22,848 bases of DNA from assembly GCA_964547415.1 (NCBI GenBank), contig CAZJNX010000060.1, positions 1 to 22,848 on the forward strand, written 5' to 3'. Made by a program: the position numbers and the translations under genes. The notes below the pieces were generated by a model that was not told the origin of the DNA, made no database searches, and saw only the letters and a program-made list of their open reading frames with translations. The stretch is from CAZJNX01 sp964547415. GTDB taxonomy: Bacteria > Pseudomonadota > Alphaproteobacteria > Rhizobiales > Amorphaceae. Positions 1-7,492 of this stretch are shown piece after piece (position 1 is the first letter of the stretch; each line of letters opens with the position of its first letter).

Positions 1-1793
1 CCGACGGTGTTCATCACCTCGCGGAGGATGTCCTCGTCGGTGATCTTGCGGGCCGCCTCGGCGCCGTCGCGCTCGGAGACCTCGGCGCGGAACCGCTCGA
101 TCTCCTCGGCGGCCATCGCCTTGAAGTCCTTGTCGATGCCTTCGCCCGATTCGAGCTGCTGGGAGTCGATGAGGAGGGTGCGCGGGCGGATCGGGACGTC
201 GCTGTCCGGGTCGAAGTTGCGGAACAGCTCGCACTTGCCCGGCACCGGCGTGGCGTTGCCCTCGCCCGTTTGCCGGTAGTAGCCGGAGACGTAGTCGTAG
301 ATCAGCTTCGAGATCGCCGTGTTCTGGCAAACCACGATGAACACCGGCGGCACGGCGATACCGGCCTCGGCCCAGGCGGCGTACGTCTTCTCGTAGTGGC
401 CGTAGAGCGCGTCGAGAGCGGACACGAGCAGCGTGGGGAGCTTGTCCGGATCGAGCTGCTGGGCGCCGCGGCCCTTCTTGGGCATGTCCTTGGCGATGTG
501 CTTCCAGAGCTCGCGGTAGATCGGGGCGTCCTTGGCGGCCACGTTGTCGGTGATGGGCACGCGCGGGAGCTTCACGATCCCGCACTCGATCGCGTCCATC
601 AGCGAGAAGTCGCTCATGGTCCAGGGAAACAGCGTTCCTTCCGCATAGCCCGAGCCGCGCAGGAAGAAGGGGGTGGCGGAGAGGTCGTAGACGGCCGAGA
701 CGCCGATCTTGCGCTTCACCGCCTCGAGCCCGGAGATCCAGAGCCGGGCCGCCGCGTTGTTCTCCTTCGCCTCGGCCTTCTCCTCGGTGGACAGCTTCTC
801 CTCGTCGGGCGGGCCGACCTTCTCGCGGTAGCAGTGGTGTGCCTCGTCGTTGATGACGACGACGCGGTTAAGGCCCATGAGGTCGCCGGCCACGCGCTGG
901 ACCATCTGGCCCTCGGTTTCCTGCGTCTCGACCTCGTGCCTCTCCCAGCCCGACAGCGCCGTGCGGGTCCCCTTCGAGAGCTGGACCCGCTCGCGCATCT
1001 TGAAGGCGTGGTAGTTCGTGATGACGATCTTCGCGGCCTGAACGTCGCGCAGCATGTCGACCGGGACGAGTTCGCGCGACTTGTAGTAGCTGTCCGGATC
1101 GTTCGGCTGCAGGACGCGCAGCCGGTCGCGGATCGTGATGCCCGGCGCGACGATCAGGAAGCCGCGGGAGAACACCTTCGAGCCCGGCGTGCGGACGGCG
1201 TTCACGGTCTGCCAGGCGATCAGCATCGCCATCACGGTGGTCTTGCCGGCCCCGGTCGCGAGCTTCAGCGCGATGCGGAACAGCTCCGGGTTCGCCTCCG
1301 CGTTCGCGCTCTTCAGGTATTCGAGGATCCGCCTGCCGCGCGCGCCCGCCTTCGGCGCGACCTCGGCGAGCCAGATCGCCGTCTCCACCGCCTCGATCTG
1401 GCAGAAGAAGGGGCGGATGCTTGCGAAGGCGTGGGAGCGCCAGTGCCGGAGGAGGCGGGCGGTCTGGGGCGTGACCTGCCAGTCCTCCGGGTTCGGCAGG
1501 TTCCGCCACTCGCCGACGTAGCCGCGCACCTCGTTGATGAGGCGACTCGTCGTGTACTGCTGGTCGTCGTCCGACAGGCCGTCGCCCTCGCCGAAGACCA
1601 TGCTCGCCTGGCGGGCGCCCTTGCCCTTCCGCTGGCTCCGGGACTTCGGGACCGGCGAGAGGAAGGCCGACGGGCGGCGGGTCTCGACGATCTCGTCGGT
1701 CGGGATTCCGCTCTCGTCGAGGAGCCAGTGCCGCCCCGGGAATCCGTAAGGCGAATTGATGATCGGCTTGTCGTAGAACGACTGGCCCGGCAC
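1..1793 (-). CDS. Type III Res-like restriction endonuclease / DEAH helicase (BPTD_3080-like), 3' part missing
   Basis: An ATP-dependent helicase-type restriction subunit that would translocate on and cut foreign DNA. The frame is open for 597 codons and runs off the left edge, so only the N-terminal and motor part is seen. Visible motifs are Walker A ATGAGKT (residues 179-185), DEAH (316-319) and SATP (372-375). The N-terminus FYDKPIINSPYGFPGRHW is typical of the BPTD_3080-type Res family, as I recall it. GTG at 1793 is the only start codon after the in-frame stop near 1821, and a GGGGG stretch precedes it. Full-length relatives are about 900-1000 residues and end in a PD-(D/E)XK nuclease, which would lie outside the window. 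No methyltransferase partner is visible; it could lie to the left. The gene sits beside a broken integrase, and its base composition is less GC-extreme than the metabolic genes, which suggests horizontal acquisition. Confidence 0.85.
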   Translation of the reverse strand, partial: MPGQSFYDKPIINSPYGFPGRHWLLDESGIPTDEIVETRRPSAFLSPVPKSRSQRKGKGARQASMVFGEGDGLSDDDQQYTTSRLINEVRGYVGEWRNLPNPEDWQVTPQTARLLRHWRSHAFASIRPFFCQIEAVETAIWLAEVAPKAGARGRRILEYLKSANAEANPELFRIALKLATGAGKTTVMAMLIAWQTVNAVRTPGSKVFSRGFLIVAPGITIRDRLRVLQPNDPDSYYKSRELVPVDMLRDVQAAKIVITNYHAFKMRERVQLSKGTRTALSGWERHEVETQETEGQMVQRVAGDLMGLNRVVVINDEAHHCYREKVGPPDEEKLSTEEKAEAKENNAAARLWISGLEAVKRKIGVSAVYDLSATPFFLRGSGYAEGTLFPWTMSDFSLMDAIECGIVKLPRVPITDNVAAKDAPIYRELWKHIAKDMPKKGRGAQQLDPDKLPTLLVSALDALYGHYEKTYAAWAEAGIAVPPVFIVVCQNTAISKLIYDYVSGYYRQTGEGNATPVPGKCELFRNFDPDSDVPIRPRTLLIDSQQLESGEGIDKDFKAMAAEEIERFRAEVSERDGAEAARKITDEDILREVMNTV

Positions 1794-1831
1794 GGCTGCC
1801 CCCGCGTGTGTTGCCCAATTTCAGACAACGT

Positions 1832-1861
1832 ACGATGGGCAGCGCCTCAACGGGCTGTCAA
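1832..1861 (-). promoter_or_regulatory. Candidate promoter of the restriction gene
   Basis: On the minus strand a perfect TTGACA (1856-1861) is followed, after 18 bp, by CATCGT (1832-1837), a 3/6 match to TATAAT. Transcription would begin near 1825, about 30 nt before the GTG start at 1793. The -35 match is strong and the -10 match weak, so this is a reading of the sequence and not a proven promoter. Confidence 0.35.
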
Positions 1862-1946
1862 CCGAGTCTGACGCAGTGTTCCTCGTGAGGCACGGCAGGC
1901 CGGACGGCCGAGATCGCGGAGACGCTTGCCCGGGATAGACATGGCG

Positions 1947-1993
1947 TTTGCGTAAACTTGCGGCTTCGCAAAGTCACCTTGACTGTCCGCAAG
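1947..1993. repeat. Cluster of TTGCG / CGCAA inverted repeats
   Basis: Four copies of one pentamer lie within 47 bp: TTGCG at 1948 and 1958, and CGCAA at 1967 and 1988. They build three nested inverted repeats: TTTGCG/CGCAAA (1947-1952 and 1967-1972), TTGCG-GCTT-CGCAA (1958-1971) and CTTGCGG/CCGCAAG (1957-1963 and 1987-1993). The stretch is relatively AT-rich and lies just downstream of the broken integrase, between it and the restriction gene. It could be an integrase or excisionase binding region, a regulator site, or a transcription-stop hairpin. The sequence does not decide among these. Confidence 0.5.
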
Positions 1994-2019
1994 CCGCGGC
2001 GCGAACATCCCGCGAACGT

Positions 2020-3327
2020 TCAGTCTCCGGAAGGACCCGTCGCGTTCTCCGGGTGGTCGCGCGCCTCCGTCGACGGTGCTTCCGCGGCGGCCGGGGGGTC
2101 GAGGGCCGCGAGGCGGGCGGCGACCGTCTCGCTGGTGGCGCGGAGCGGGTCGACATCGCGGTTCACGTAGCGGCCCGTCATCTCGAGCGTGCGGTGGCCG
2201 AGGAGGTCGCGCACGAGGAACGCGTTCGCGCCGGTCTGGCCCGCCCAGGTGCCGAAGGTGTGCCGGAGGTCGTGGAGCCTGACGTCCTCGAGCCCCGCCG
2301 CCCTCCGCACGCGCTGCCGGATCTCCCCGATCGTCTCCTTCGGGAAGGGCTGCGACGGGTCCGAGAGCTTCGGGAACACCCATCGCGACGTCGCGGGGCC
2401 GGGCTGGCGGCGCGGGATCGCCTCCACCGGGTCGGTGAGCGCGACGACGTGGCGACGCCCGTTCTTCGTCTCGTCGATGCGCAGGCTCCGGCCGGCGAAG
2501 TCGACCGCGTCCCGGCGCAGCGTCAGGACCTCGCCGAGCCGGCAGCCGGTGAACAGGAGCACCCGCACGATGTCGACCGCCGGCGGCGGCACCATCGTCC
2601 GCCGGTTCTCGGGGCGGCGCGCGTGCTTGCGGTAGAGGCGGGCCGGATCGCCGGCCCAGGCGAGCCCCCTCGGTCTCGGCGATGCGCAGCGTTCGCAGGA
2701 GCATCTCGACCTCGTCCGGCTTCAGGAAGCGCTCCCGCTTCGTCTCGGGAAAGCGCCTGAGCCGCCGGCACGGGTTCGAGTTTTCGGGCCGCAAGCCCCA
2801 GTCCTCGGCGAGGGCGAACATCTTCGACAGGACAGGGCGAAGTTCGCCTGGCGCGGCGTCGCGGCCATCGCGCCGTGGAAGCGCGCGACCTCTGCGCGGG
2901 TGACGGCCTCCACCTTCAGCCCGCCGAGGGCGGGGCGGATCCGCTTCTCCACGAGGCGCGTGACCTCCCTGGCGGTGGTCTCGCGGTTGTGGTGGGCGAC
3001 GTACTCCTTCAGGTAGCGGGTGGCGAGATCGCCCACCGCGGGCGCGGCGCGCACGTGGGCCCTGTCCGCCGCCGGGTCGATGCCGCGCGCCACCTCCAGA
3101 AGGAGAAGGCGCGCTTCCTGCCGCGCCTCCTCGACCGTCATGACGCCGTGCCGGCCGATGGTGAAGCGCTTCGAGCGCCCGTGGGCGTTCCGGTACTGGA
3201 TCAGGTAGGAGCGCACGCCGCTCGGCTTCACGCGCACGCCGAAGCCGGGCAGCTCGGTGTCCCATTCGAGCCGGTCGGTCGCGCCCGGCTCGATCCCCTC
3301 GACGATCCGCTTGGTCAGCTTCGGCAT
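2020..3327 (-). pseudogene. Tyrosine recombinase (P4-type integrase) with two frameshifts
   Basis: A site-specific recombinase that would have inserted and excised the element on the left. The N-terminal arm-binding domain (DUF4102 type) begins at MPKLTKRIVEG (ATG 3325-3327) and is followed by the SAM-like core-binding region. The reading then shifts frame near 2826-2838, before SKMFALAEDWGLRP. It returns to the first frame at a run of five C on the plus strand (2665-2669), before GLAWAGDPARLYRKH. The catalytic part is complete in the last segment: R in TGCRLGE, HDLRH, LGHRT and the nucleophile Tyr in TGRYVNRD. The composite is about 435 residues, a normal length. The shifts cancel, so only the roughly 55-residue middle is out of frame, and as written the product would stop near 2722. 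Decay is the simplest reading, but sequencing error, at least at the homopolymer, is possible. Confidence 0.85.
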
Positions 3328-3346
3328 GGGCTGCCGTTCCCGTTCC

Positions 3347-3453
3347 GCATCCCGGGATGCCACGGGAGCGACCGCCTGATAGGCTTGTCGCACGAGGCGG
3401 GCGTCGCGGCCCGCCTCGCGGCAAGGACGGACGAGCCCCGGGTGCGTCCGTCC
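3347..3453. repeat. Three inverted repeats between integrase and the aspartate-dehydrogenase-like gene
   Basis: Three perfect palindromic elements follow each other. GCATCCCGGGATGC (3347-3360) has no spacer. The second has 10-bp arms, CGAGGCGGGC (3393-3402) and its complement (3409-3418), around a 6-nt loop. The third has 9-bp arms, GGACGGACG (3425-3433) and its complement (3445-3453), around an 11-nt loop. P4-type integrases usually have their attachment site just upstream of the int start, which is where this cluster lies. It may therefore hold the element junction or integrase-control sites. Equally it could be the leader of the downstream gene. No tRNA 3' end is visible here. Confidence 0.55.
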
Positions 3454-3513
3454 GGCGGCGCGCCACCGGGGTTGCACCTCGCACGCCCTCGGGGCGGCGG
3501 AACGGGAGGGACG

Positions 3514-4344
3514 ATGGCGGACGAAGGCGGGCGGCGGCGCGTCGCCCTCATCGGGCTCGGGGCCATCGGCCGGACGGTGGCGGACGGCCTCCTCGCGGGC
3601 ACGGCGGGCGGCGCGGTCGAACTCGCCGCCGTCCTGGCGCGCCCGCGGCGGGCGGAGGAGGCGCGCGCCGTCCTCCCCCCCGCCGTGCCCGTCGCGACGG
3701 ACCTCGCCACCCTCCTGCGGGACCCGCCGGACCGGATCGTCGAGTGCGCGGGCCACGGGGCCGTGACGGCCCACGGCGAGGCGATCCTGTCCGCCGGGGT
3801 CGACCTGTTCGCGATCTCCTCCGGCGCGCTCGCGGACCGGGAGACGCTCGGCCGCCTGCGGGCCGCCGCCCGCGCGGGGCGTGCCCGCCTCCTCGTGCCC
3901 GCCGGGGCCATCGCGGGGCTCGACGGGCTCGCCGCCCTCGCCCTCGCCGGCCTCGACGCCGTCACCTACGTCTCGACCAAGCCACCCGGTGCGTGGAAGG
4001 GCACCCTGGCCGAGACGGTGGCGGACCTCGACGCCCTCCGTGAGAGGACCACCGTGTTCGAGGGCAGCGCCCGCGAGGCGGCGGCCGCCTTTCCGAAGAA
4101 CGCGAACCTCGCGGCCACGGTGGCGCTCGCGGGCCTCGGCCTCGACGACACCCGCGTGCGCCTCGTCGCGGACCCGGCGGCCGCGGGCAACACCGGCCGC
4201 ATCGAGGCGGCGGGCGCCGTCGGCACGCTGACCGTGGAGATGGGCGGGGCGGCGTCCGCCAATCCGAAGACGTCCGCTTCGGTCGCCTTCAGCCTCCTCG
4301 CCGCCGTCCGGGACGACGCCGCCCCGATCGTGATCACGGGCTGA
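3514..4344 (+). CDS. Aspartate-dehydrogenase-like (NadX/DUF108) oxidoreductase
   Basis: This family oxidises L-aspartate to iminoaspartate with NAD(P), feeding NAD synthesis or aspartate catabolism in the cytoplasm. The protein has 276 residues, close to family length. The N-terminal Rossmann motif GLGAIG lies at 14-19. Later family signatures are GAIAGLDG (131-138), the KPPGAW segment (156-161), FPKNANLAATVALAG (193-207) and NPKTS (250-254). ATG 3514 is preceded by GGGAGGG. Known members, as I recall, have N-x-H-x-I after the ADP segment, with a catalytic His. Here residues 226-230 read NTGRI, so Gly228 replaces that His, and the activity is uncertain. The gene stands alone: it is not next to nadA or nadC, it converges with an acyl-CoA dehydrogenase 17 bp away, and it is the first gene after the accessory segment. 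Confidence 0.8.
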   Translation: MADEGGRRRVALIGLGAIGRTVADGLLAGTAGGAVELAAVLARPRRAEEARAVLPPAVPVATDLATLLRDPPDRIVECAGHGAVTAHGEAILSAGVDLFAISSGALADRETLGRLRAAARAGRARLLVPAGAIAGLDGLAALALAGLDAVTYVSTKPPGAWKGTLAETVADLDALRERTTVFEGSAREAAAAFPKNANLAATVALAGLGLDDTRVRLVADPAAAGNTGRIEAAGAVGTLTVEMGGAASANPKTSASVAFSLLAAVRDDAAPIVITG

Positions 4345-4361
4345 GGCGCGCGCCGGCCCGG

Positions 4362-5525
4362 TCAGGTGGCGCGCTGGTTGAACCGACGGCCCACCATGGC
4401 GGCGGCGATGTTGGTCTTCTGCACGTCGATGGTGCCGCCCGCGATGCCCCAGCCCCAGGCGTCGCGGAAGCGGCTCTCCATGCCGTACTCGGTGTGGTAG
4501 CCGTAGCCGCCCATCAGCTGGAGCCCGTGGCCGACCACCTCCCGCACCATCTCGTTGGCGAAGCACTTGGCCAGCGAGGCGTCCATCACCGAGGGAAAAC
4601 CCTCGCCCGCCGAGGCCGCCGCCTTGTGGATGAGGAGGCGGGCGGCCTCCGTCTTCAGCTTCATCTCGGCAAGGCGCAGCTGCACGGCCTGGAAGTCCAC
4701 CACCGGCTTGCCGAACGCCTCACGCTCCTGGACGTAGGCCGTCACGTCCTCGAGCGCCCCGGCGGCGAGGCCCAGCGACATGGTGGCGTTGCCGCAGCGC
4801 TCCAGGTTGAAGGCCCCCATCAGCTTGCCGAACTCGCCCGGGCCGGCGAGCAGGTTCTCCCTCGGCACCCGCACGTCCTCGAAGACCATGTCGGCGCTCG
4901 GGATCCCGCGGAAGCCCATCAGCGTCTCGCGGGGCCCGAAGCTGAAGCCCTCCGCCCCCTTCTCCACGAAGACGGCGCCGATCCCCTTCGCGCCCGGCGC
5001 GTCCGACAGGCGGCAGAAGACGACGTAGCCGTGGGAGTGACCCGCGCCCGAGCACCAGCGCTTGGTGCCGTTGAGGACGATCCCGTCCCCGTCGATCCGG
5101 GCGGTCGTCCTGAGGTCGGTGAGGGCGGTGCCCGCGTCGGGCTCGGACATGGAGATCGCCACCAGCATCCGCCCGGCCGCCGCCTCAGACACCACCCGCT
5201 CGGCGAGCGCGGGGTGGCCGTAGCGCTCCACGATGCGCACCGGGCCGACGGCGCACTCGAAGACCGGGAAGGCGACCGCGCTCGACACCTTCGCGAACTC
5301 TTCCAGCACGATGAGGGCGTCGAGGTGGGACAGGCCGAGGCCGCCGTAGCGGGTCGGCGTGTTGATGCCGAGGAAGCCCATCTCGGCGTAGCGGGCGAGC
5401 ATGTCCGCCGGGACGGGGCGGTTCTCCGCCTCCAGCGTGCGGGCGAGGGCCGGGAGCTCGGCTTGCGCGAACCGCCGCGCCGTCTCGCCGAGGGCGAGCT
5501 GATCCGCCGACAGGCTGAAGTCCAT
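4362..5525 (-). CDS. Acyl-CoA dehydrogenase, catalytic Glu position is Gly
   Basis: An FAD-dependent acyl-CoA dehydrogenase of 387 residues, the usual length. ACAD hallmarks run in order: the N-terminal helical domain from MDFSLSADQ, the flavin-binding segment AISMSEPDAGTALTDL with KRWCSGA, and the C-terminal GGYGYHTEYGMESRFRD. ATG 5525 is chosen because GGGAGGG lies just upstream; an 18-residue in-frame extension to 5579 lacks support. In most ACADs the base is the Glu of IYEGTSEIQ. Here the matching stretch is IAGGTIDVQ, so Gly363 takes that place. Some ACADs with this variant use an acid elsewhere or have different roles, so the substrate is open. The gene is divergent from the second acyl-CoA dehydrogenase at 5650, with which it shares a 124-bp control region. 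Confidence 0.88.
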   Translation of the reverse strand: MDFSLSADQLALGETARRFAQAELPALARTLEAENRPVPADMLARYAEMGFLGINTPTRYGGLGLSHLDALIVLEEFAKVSSAVAFPVFECAVGPVRIVERYGHPALAERVVSEAAAGRMLVAISMSEPDAGTALTDLRTTARIDGDGIVLNGTKRWCSGAGHSHGYVVFCRLSDAPGAKGIGAVFVEKGAEGFSFGPRETLMGFRGIPSADMVFEDVRVPRENLLAGPGEFGKLMGAFNLERCGNATMSLGLAAGALEDVTAYVQEREAFGKPVVDFQAVQLRLAEMKLKTEAARLLIHKAAASAGEGFPSVMDASLAKCFANEMVREVVGHGLQLMGGYGYHTEYGMESRFRDAWGWGIAGGTIDVQKTNIAAAMVGRRFNQRAT

Positions 5526-5564
5526 GGCGCCCTCCCGTGGCCGTCGCGGGTCGGCGCCCGCCTT

Positions 5565-5604
5565 GCCTTGACCATACACCGTACTACGCCGTAGGTTTCA
5601 AGGC
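5565..5604. promoter_or_regulatory. Candidate operator/promoter between divergent acyl-CoA dehydrogenase genes
   Basis: GCCTTGA (5565-5571) and its complement TCAAGGC (5598-5604) flank an 11-bp palindrome CTACG-C-CGTAG (5584-5594). CCGTA occurs twice, 10 bp apart (5579 and 5589). TTGACC (5568-5573) with TAGGTT 18 bp downstream could serve the plus-strand gene at 5650. The location and symmetry fit a TetR-family operator, and a TetR gene is third in line at 6845. Which protein binds, if any, is inference. Confidence 0.4.
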
Positions 5605-5649
5605 CCGCACGGGCGGCGAGGCCCCGCCGCCCCACCCACGGAGACGGTG

Positions 5650-6837
5650 ATGGGCGTGATCTTCAAGCCGCGCCTTCCGGCGGACGCCGAGGACTGGCGC
5701 GTCCGCGCGGAGGCCCTCGCCGAGGCGCGCTTCCGCCCGATCGCCGCCGAGATCGACGCCGCCCAGCGCTACCCGTGGGAGAATGTGGAGGCGCTCGTCG
5801 AGGCCGGCCTCGCCGGTCTGTTCCTGCCGAAGGCCTACGGCGGGGCGGGCGCCTCGCTCACGGCCGCCGTCGCCGCCACCGAGGCGGTCGGCGCGGCCTG
5901 CGCGTCCACCGCCGCGATCCTGTGCGCCTACCAGCTCGGCGCCTTCCCGATCCTCCTTGCCGGCCGGGACGACCAGAAGGAGACCTACCTCGGGGCCCTC
6001 GCCCGGGGCACGGCGACGAGCTTCGCCCTGTCGGAGCGGTCCACCGGTTCGGACGCGGCCGCCATCGAGGCGACGGCCGTGCGCGAGGGCGGCGGCTGGC
6101 GCATCCGCGGCGAAAAGTACTGGATCGGCAACGGCGGGGCGTCCCGCTACTACATCGTCTTCGCCAAGACCGACCCGGCGGCGGGCGGGCGCGGCATCAC
6201 CGCCTTCATGGTCGACAAGGAGGCGGAGGGGGTCGCCGTCACCGAGCTTTCCGACAAGATGGGCATCCGCGGCACCATGACGTCGAACCTCGAGGTGGAC
6301 GCCTGGGTGCCGGACGGGGCGATGGTGGGGGAGGAGAACCGGGCGCTGCGCCTCGCCTTCCAGACCCTCAACGTCGGCCGGATCATGGTCTCCGCCCAGT
6401 CGACGGGCCTTGCGCTCGCCGCCTACCGGGAGGCCGCGGCCCGCGCCGTCACCCGCCGCACGTTCGGCAGCCCCATCGTCGAGAACCAGGGGATCGGCTA
6501 CCGCCTCGCCGACATGGCGACGGAGATCTCCGCCGCCCGCATGATGCTCTACGAGGCCGCCGCCGCCTACGACCGGGGCGAGGACGTCGCCACCCTCGGC
6601 GCCATGGCCAAGCTCTTCACGTCGGAGGTCGCCCACCGGGCGGCGGACGCGGCGGTCCAGGTCTGGGGCGGATTCGGCTACGTGAAGCCGAACACGGCCG
6701 AGCGGCTCTACCGGGACCAGCGCATCCTCGAGATCTACGAGGGCACCTCGGAGATCCAGCGCCTCGTGATCGCCCGGGCCGTCCGCAAGGAGGCCGAGGG
6801 CTGGCTCGCCGCCGCCGACGGCGAACGGGGGGCGTGA
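5650..6837 (+). CDS. Acyl-CoA dehydrogenase
   Basis: An FAD-dependent enzyme that introduces an alpha,beta double bond into an acyl-CoA and passes electrons to ETF. It has 395 residues. Family features in order are the helical N-terminus with LFLPKAYGGAG, FALSERSTGSDAA in the flavin-binding sheet, KYWIGNGG, RRTFGSPIVENQ, and the C-terminal WGGFGYVKPNTAERLYRD. The canonical catalytic glutamate is present in IYEGTSEIQR (Glu364). ATG 5650 is preferred over GTG 5647 because GGAGA at 5640 is well spaced for it. It leads a three-gene operon: the TetR gene starts 7 bp after its stop, and the acyl-CoA ligase follows. Compared with the divergent paralogue, only this one keeps the normal active site, so the two probably act on different intermediates or only one has standard activity. 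Confidence 0.92.
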   Translation: MGVIFKPRLPADAEDWRVRAEALAEARFRPIAAEIDAAQRYPWENVEALVEAGLAGLFLPKAYGGAGASLTAAVAATEAVGAACASTAAILCAYQLGAFPILLAGRDDQKETYLGALARGTATSFALSERSTGSDAAAIEATAVREGGGWRIRGEKYWIGNGGASRYYIVFAKTDPAAGGRGITAFMVDKEAEGVAVTELSDKMGIRGTMTSNLEVDAWVPDGAMVGEENRALRLAFQTLNVGRIMVSAQSTGLALAAYREAAARAVTRRTFGSPIVENQGIGYRLADMATEISAARMMLYEAAAAYDRGEDVATLGAMAKLFTSEVAHRAADAAVQVWGGFGYVKPNTAERLYRDQRILEIYEGTSEIQRLVIARAVRKEAEGWLAAADGERGA

Positions 6838-6844
6838 GGCGGGG

Positions 6845-7492
6845 ATGGCGGCGGTGGGGATCGACGCGCCGATCGGCCGGCCCGGCACCGGCTCGTCCGG
6901 GCGGGCGGAGATCCTGGAGGCGGCGGCCGCCTCCTTCATGGAGTACGGGTTCTCCGGCGCCACCATCGACGACGTGGCCGACCGGATCGGCGCCACCAAG
7001 GGCCGCGTCTACCACTACTACCGCTCCAAGATCGACCTGTTCCTCGACGTCCACCTGATGGCGATGACCCTGATGCTCGACGCCGTCACGCCCGTGGCGG
7101 AGGGTCCCGGAACGCCCGCCGAGCGGCTCCACGCCATGGCGCGGCGCCACGCCCTCGCCCTCATAGAGCACTTCCCGTTCCAGAAGGTGTCAATCCAGGG
7201 CCTCGAGAAGCCGCTGATCTCGAGCCGCGCCGCCCGCCCCAACGCCATGATCGAGAAGGTGGTCGGGATGCGCAACGCCTACGAGGCCCTGTTCGCCCGC
7301 GTTCTCGAGGAGGGGATCGCCGCGGGCGCCTTCGTGGACGGCTCGCCCCGCCTCCTGACGAAGCCCCTCCTCGGCTCCCTCAACTGGCTGACGCTGTGGT
7401 ACCGGCCGGAGCTCTCCGAGGACGGTCAGAGCCGCGAGCGGATCGCGGCCACCCTCGCCGATTTCGCGCTCCGCGGCGTGTCGCGCCCATGA
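6845..7492 (+). CDS. TetR/AcrR-family transcriptional regulator
   Basis: A one-component repressor of 215 residues. The N-terminal helix-turn-helix is clear: ILEAAAASFMEYGFSGATID, then VADRIGATKGRVYHYYRSK, then a ligand-binding helical domain. TetR proteins among acyl-CoA genes (FadR, PaaR and PsrA types) usually sense an acyl-CoA and block the local promoter. Here the gene lies between an acyl-CoA dehydrogenase and an acyl-CoA ligase, overlapping the ligase start by ATGA (7489-7492). It most likely autoregulates the operon, and perhaps the divergent gene too, through the palindromic region at 5565-5604; that link is inference. Confidence 0.92.
   Translation: MAAVGIDAPIGRPGTGSSGRAEILEAAAASFMEYGFSGATIDDVADRIGATKGRVYHYYRSKIDLFLDVHLMAMTLMLDAVTPVAEGPGTPAERLHAMARRHALALIEHFPFQKVSIQGLEKPLISSRAARPNAMIEKVVGMRNAYEALFARVLEEGIAAGAFVDGSPRLLTKPLLGSLNWLTLWYRPELSEDGQSRERIAATLADFALRGVSRP

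Noticed and set aside
270..1871. A 533-codon open frame on the plus strand
   Set aside because: It lies antisense to the restriction gene, whose minus-strand frame has Walker A, DEAH and SATP motifs; the plus product is low-complexity.
3328..3513. tRNA gene as integration site
   Set aside because: No cloverleaf, T-loop sequence (GGTTCGAATCC-like) or CCA end was found on either strand.
3357..4043. Second plus-strand open frame inside the nadX-like gene, and similar frames at 14220-16080 and 18857-21570
   Set aside because: Arg/Pro-rich shadows in other frames of recognised genes; only the last part of the third one (21572-22192) and the end of the second (16104-16928) are real genes.
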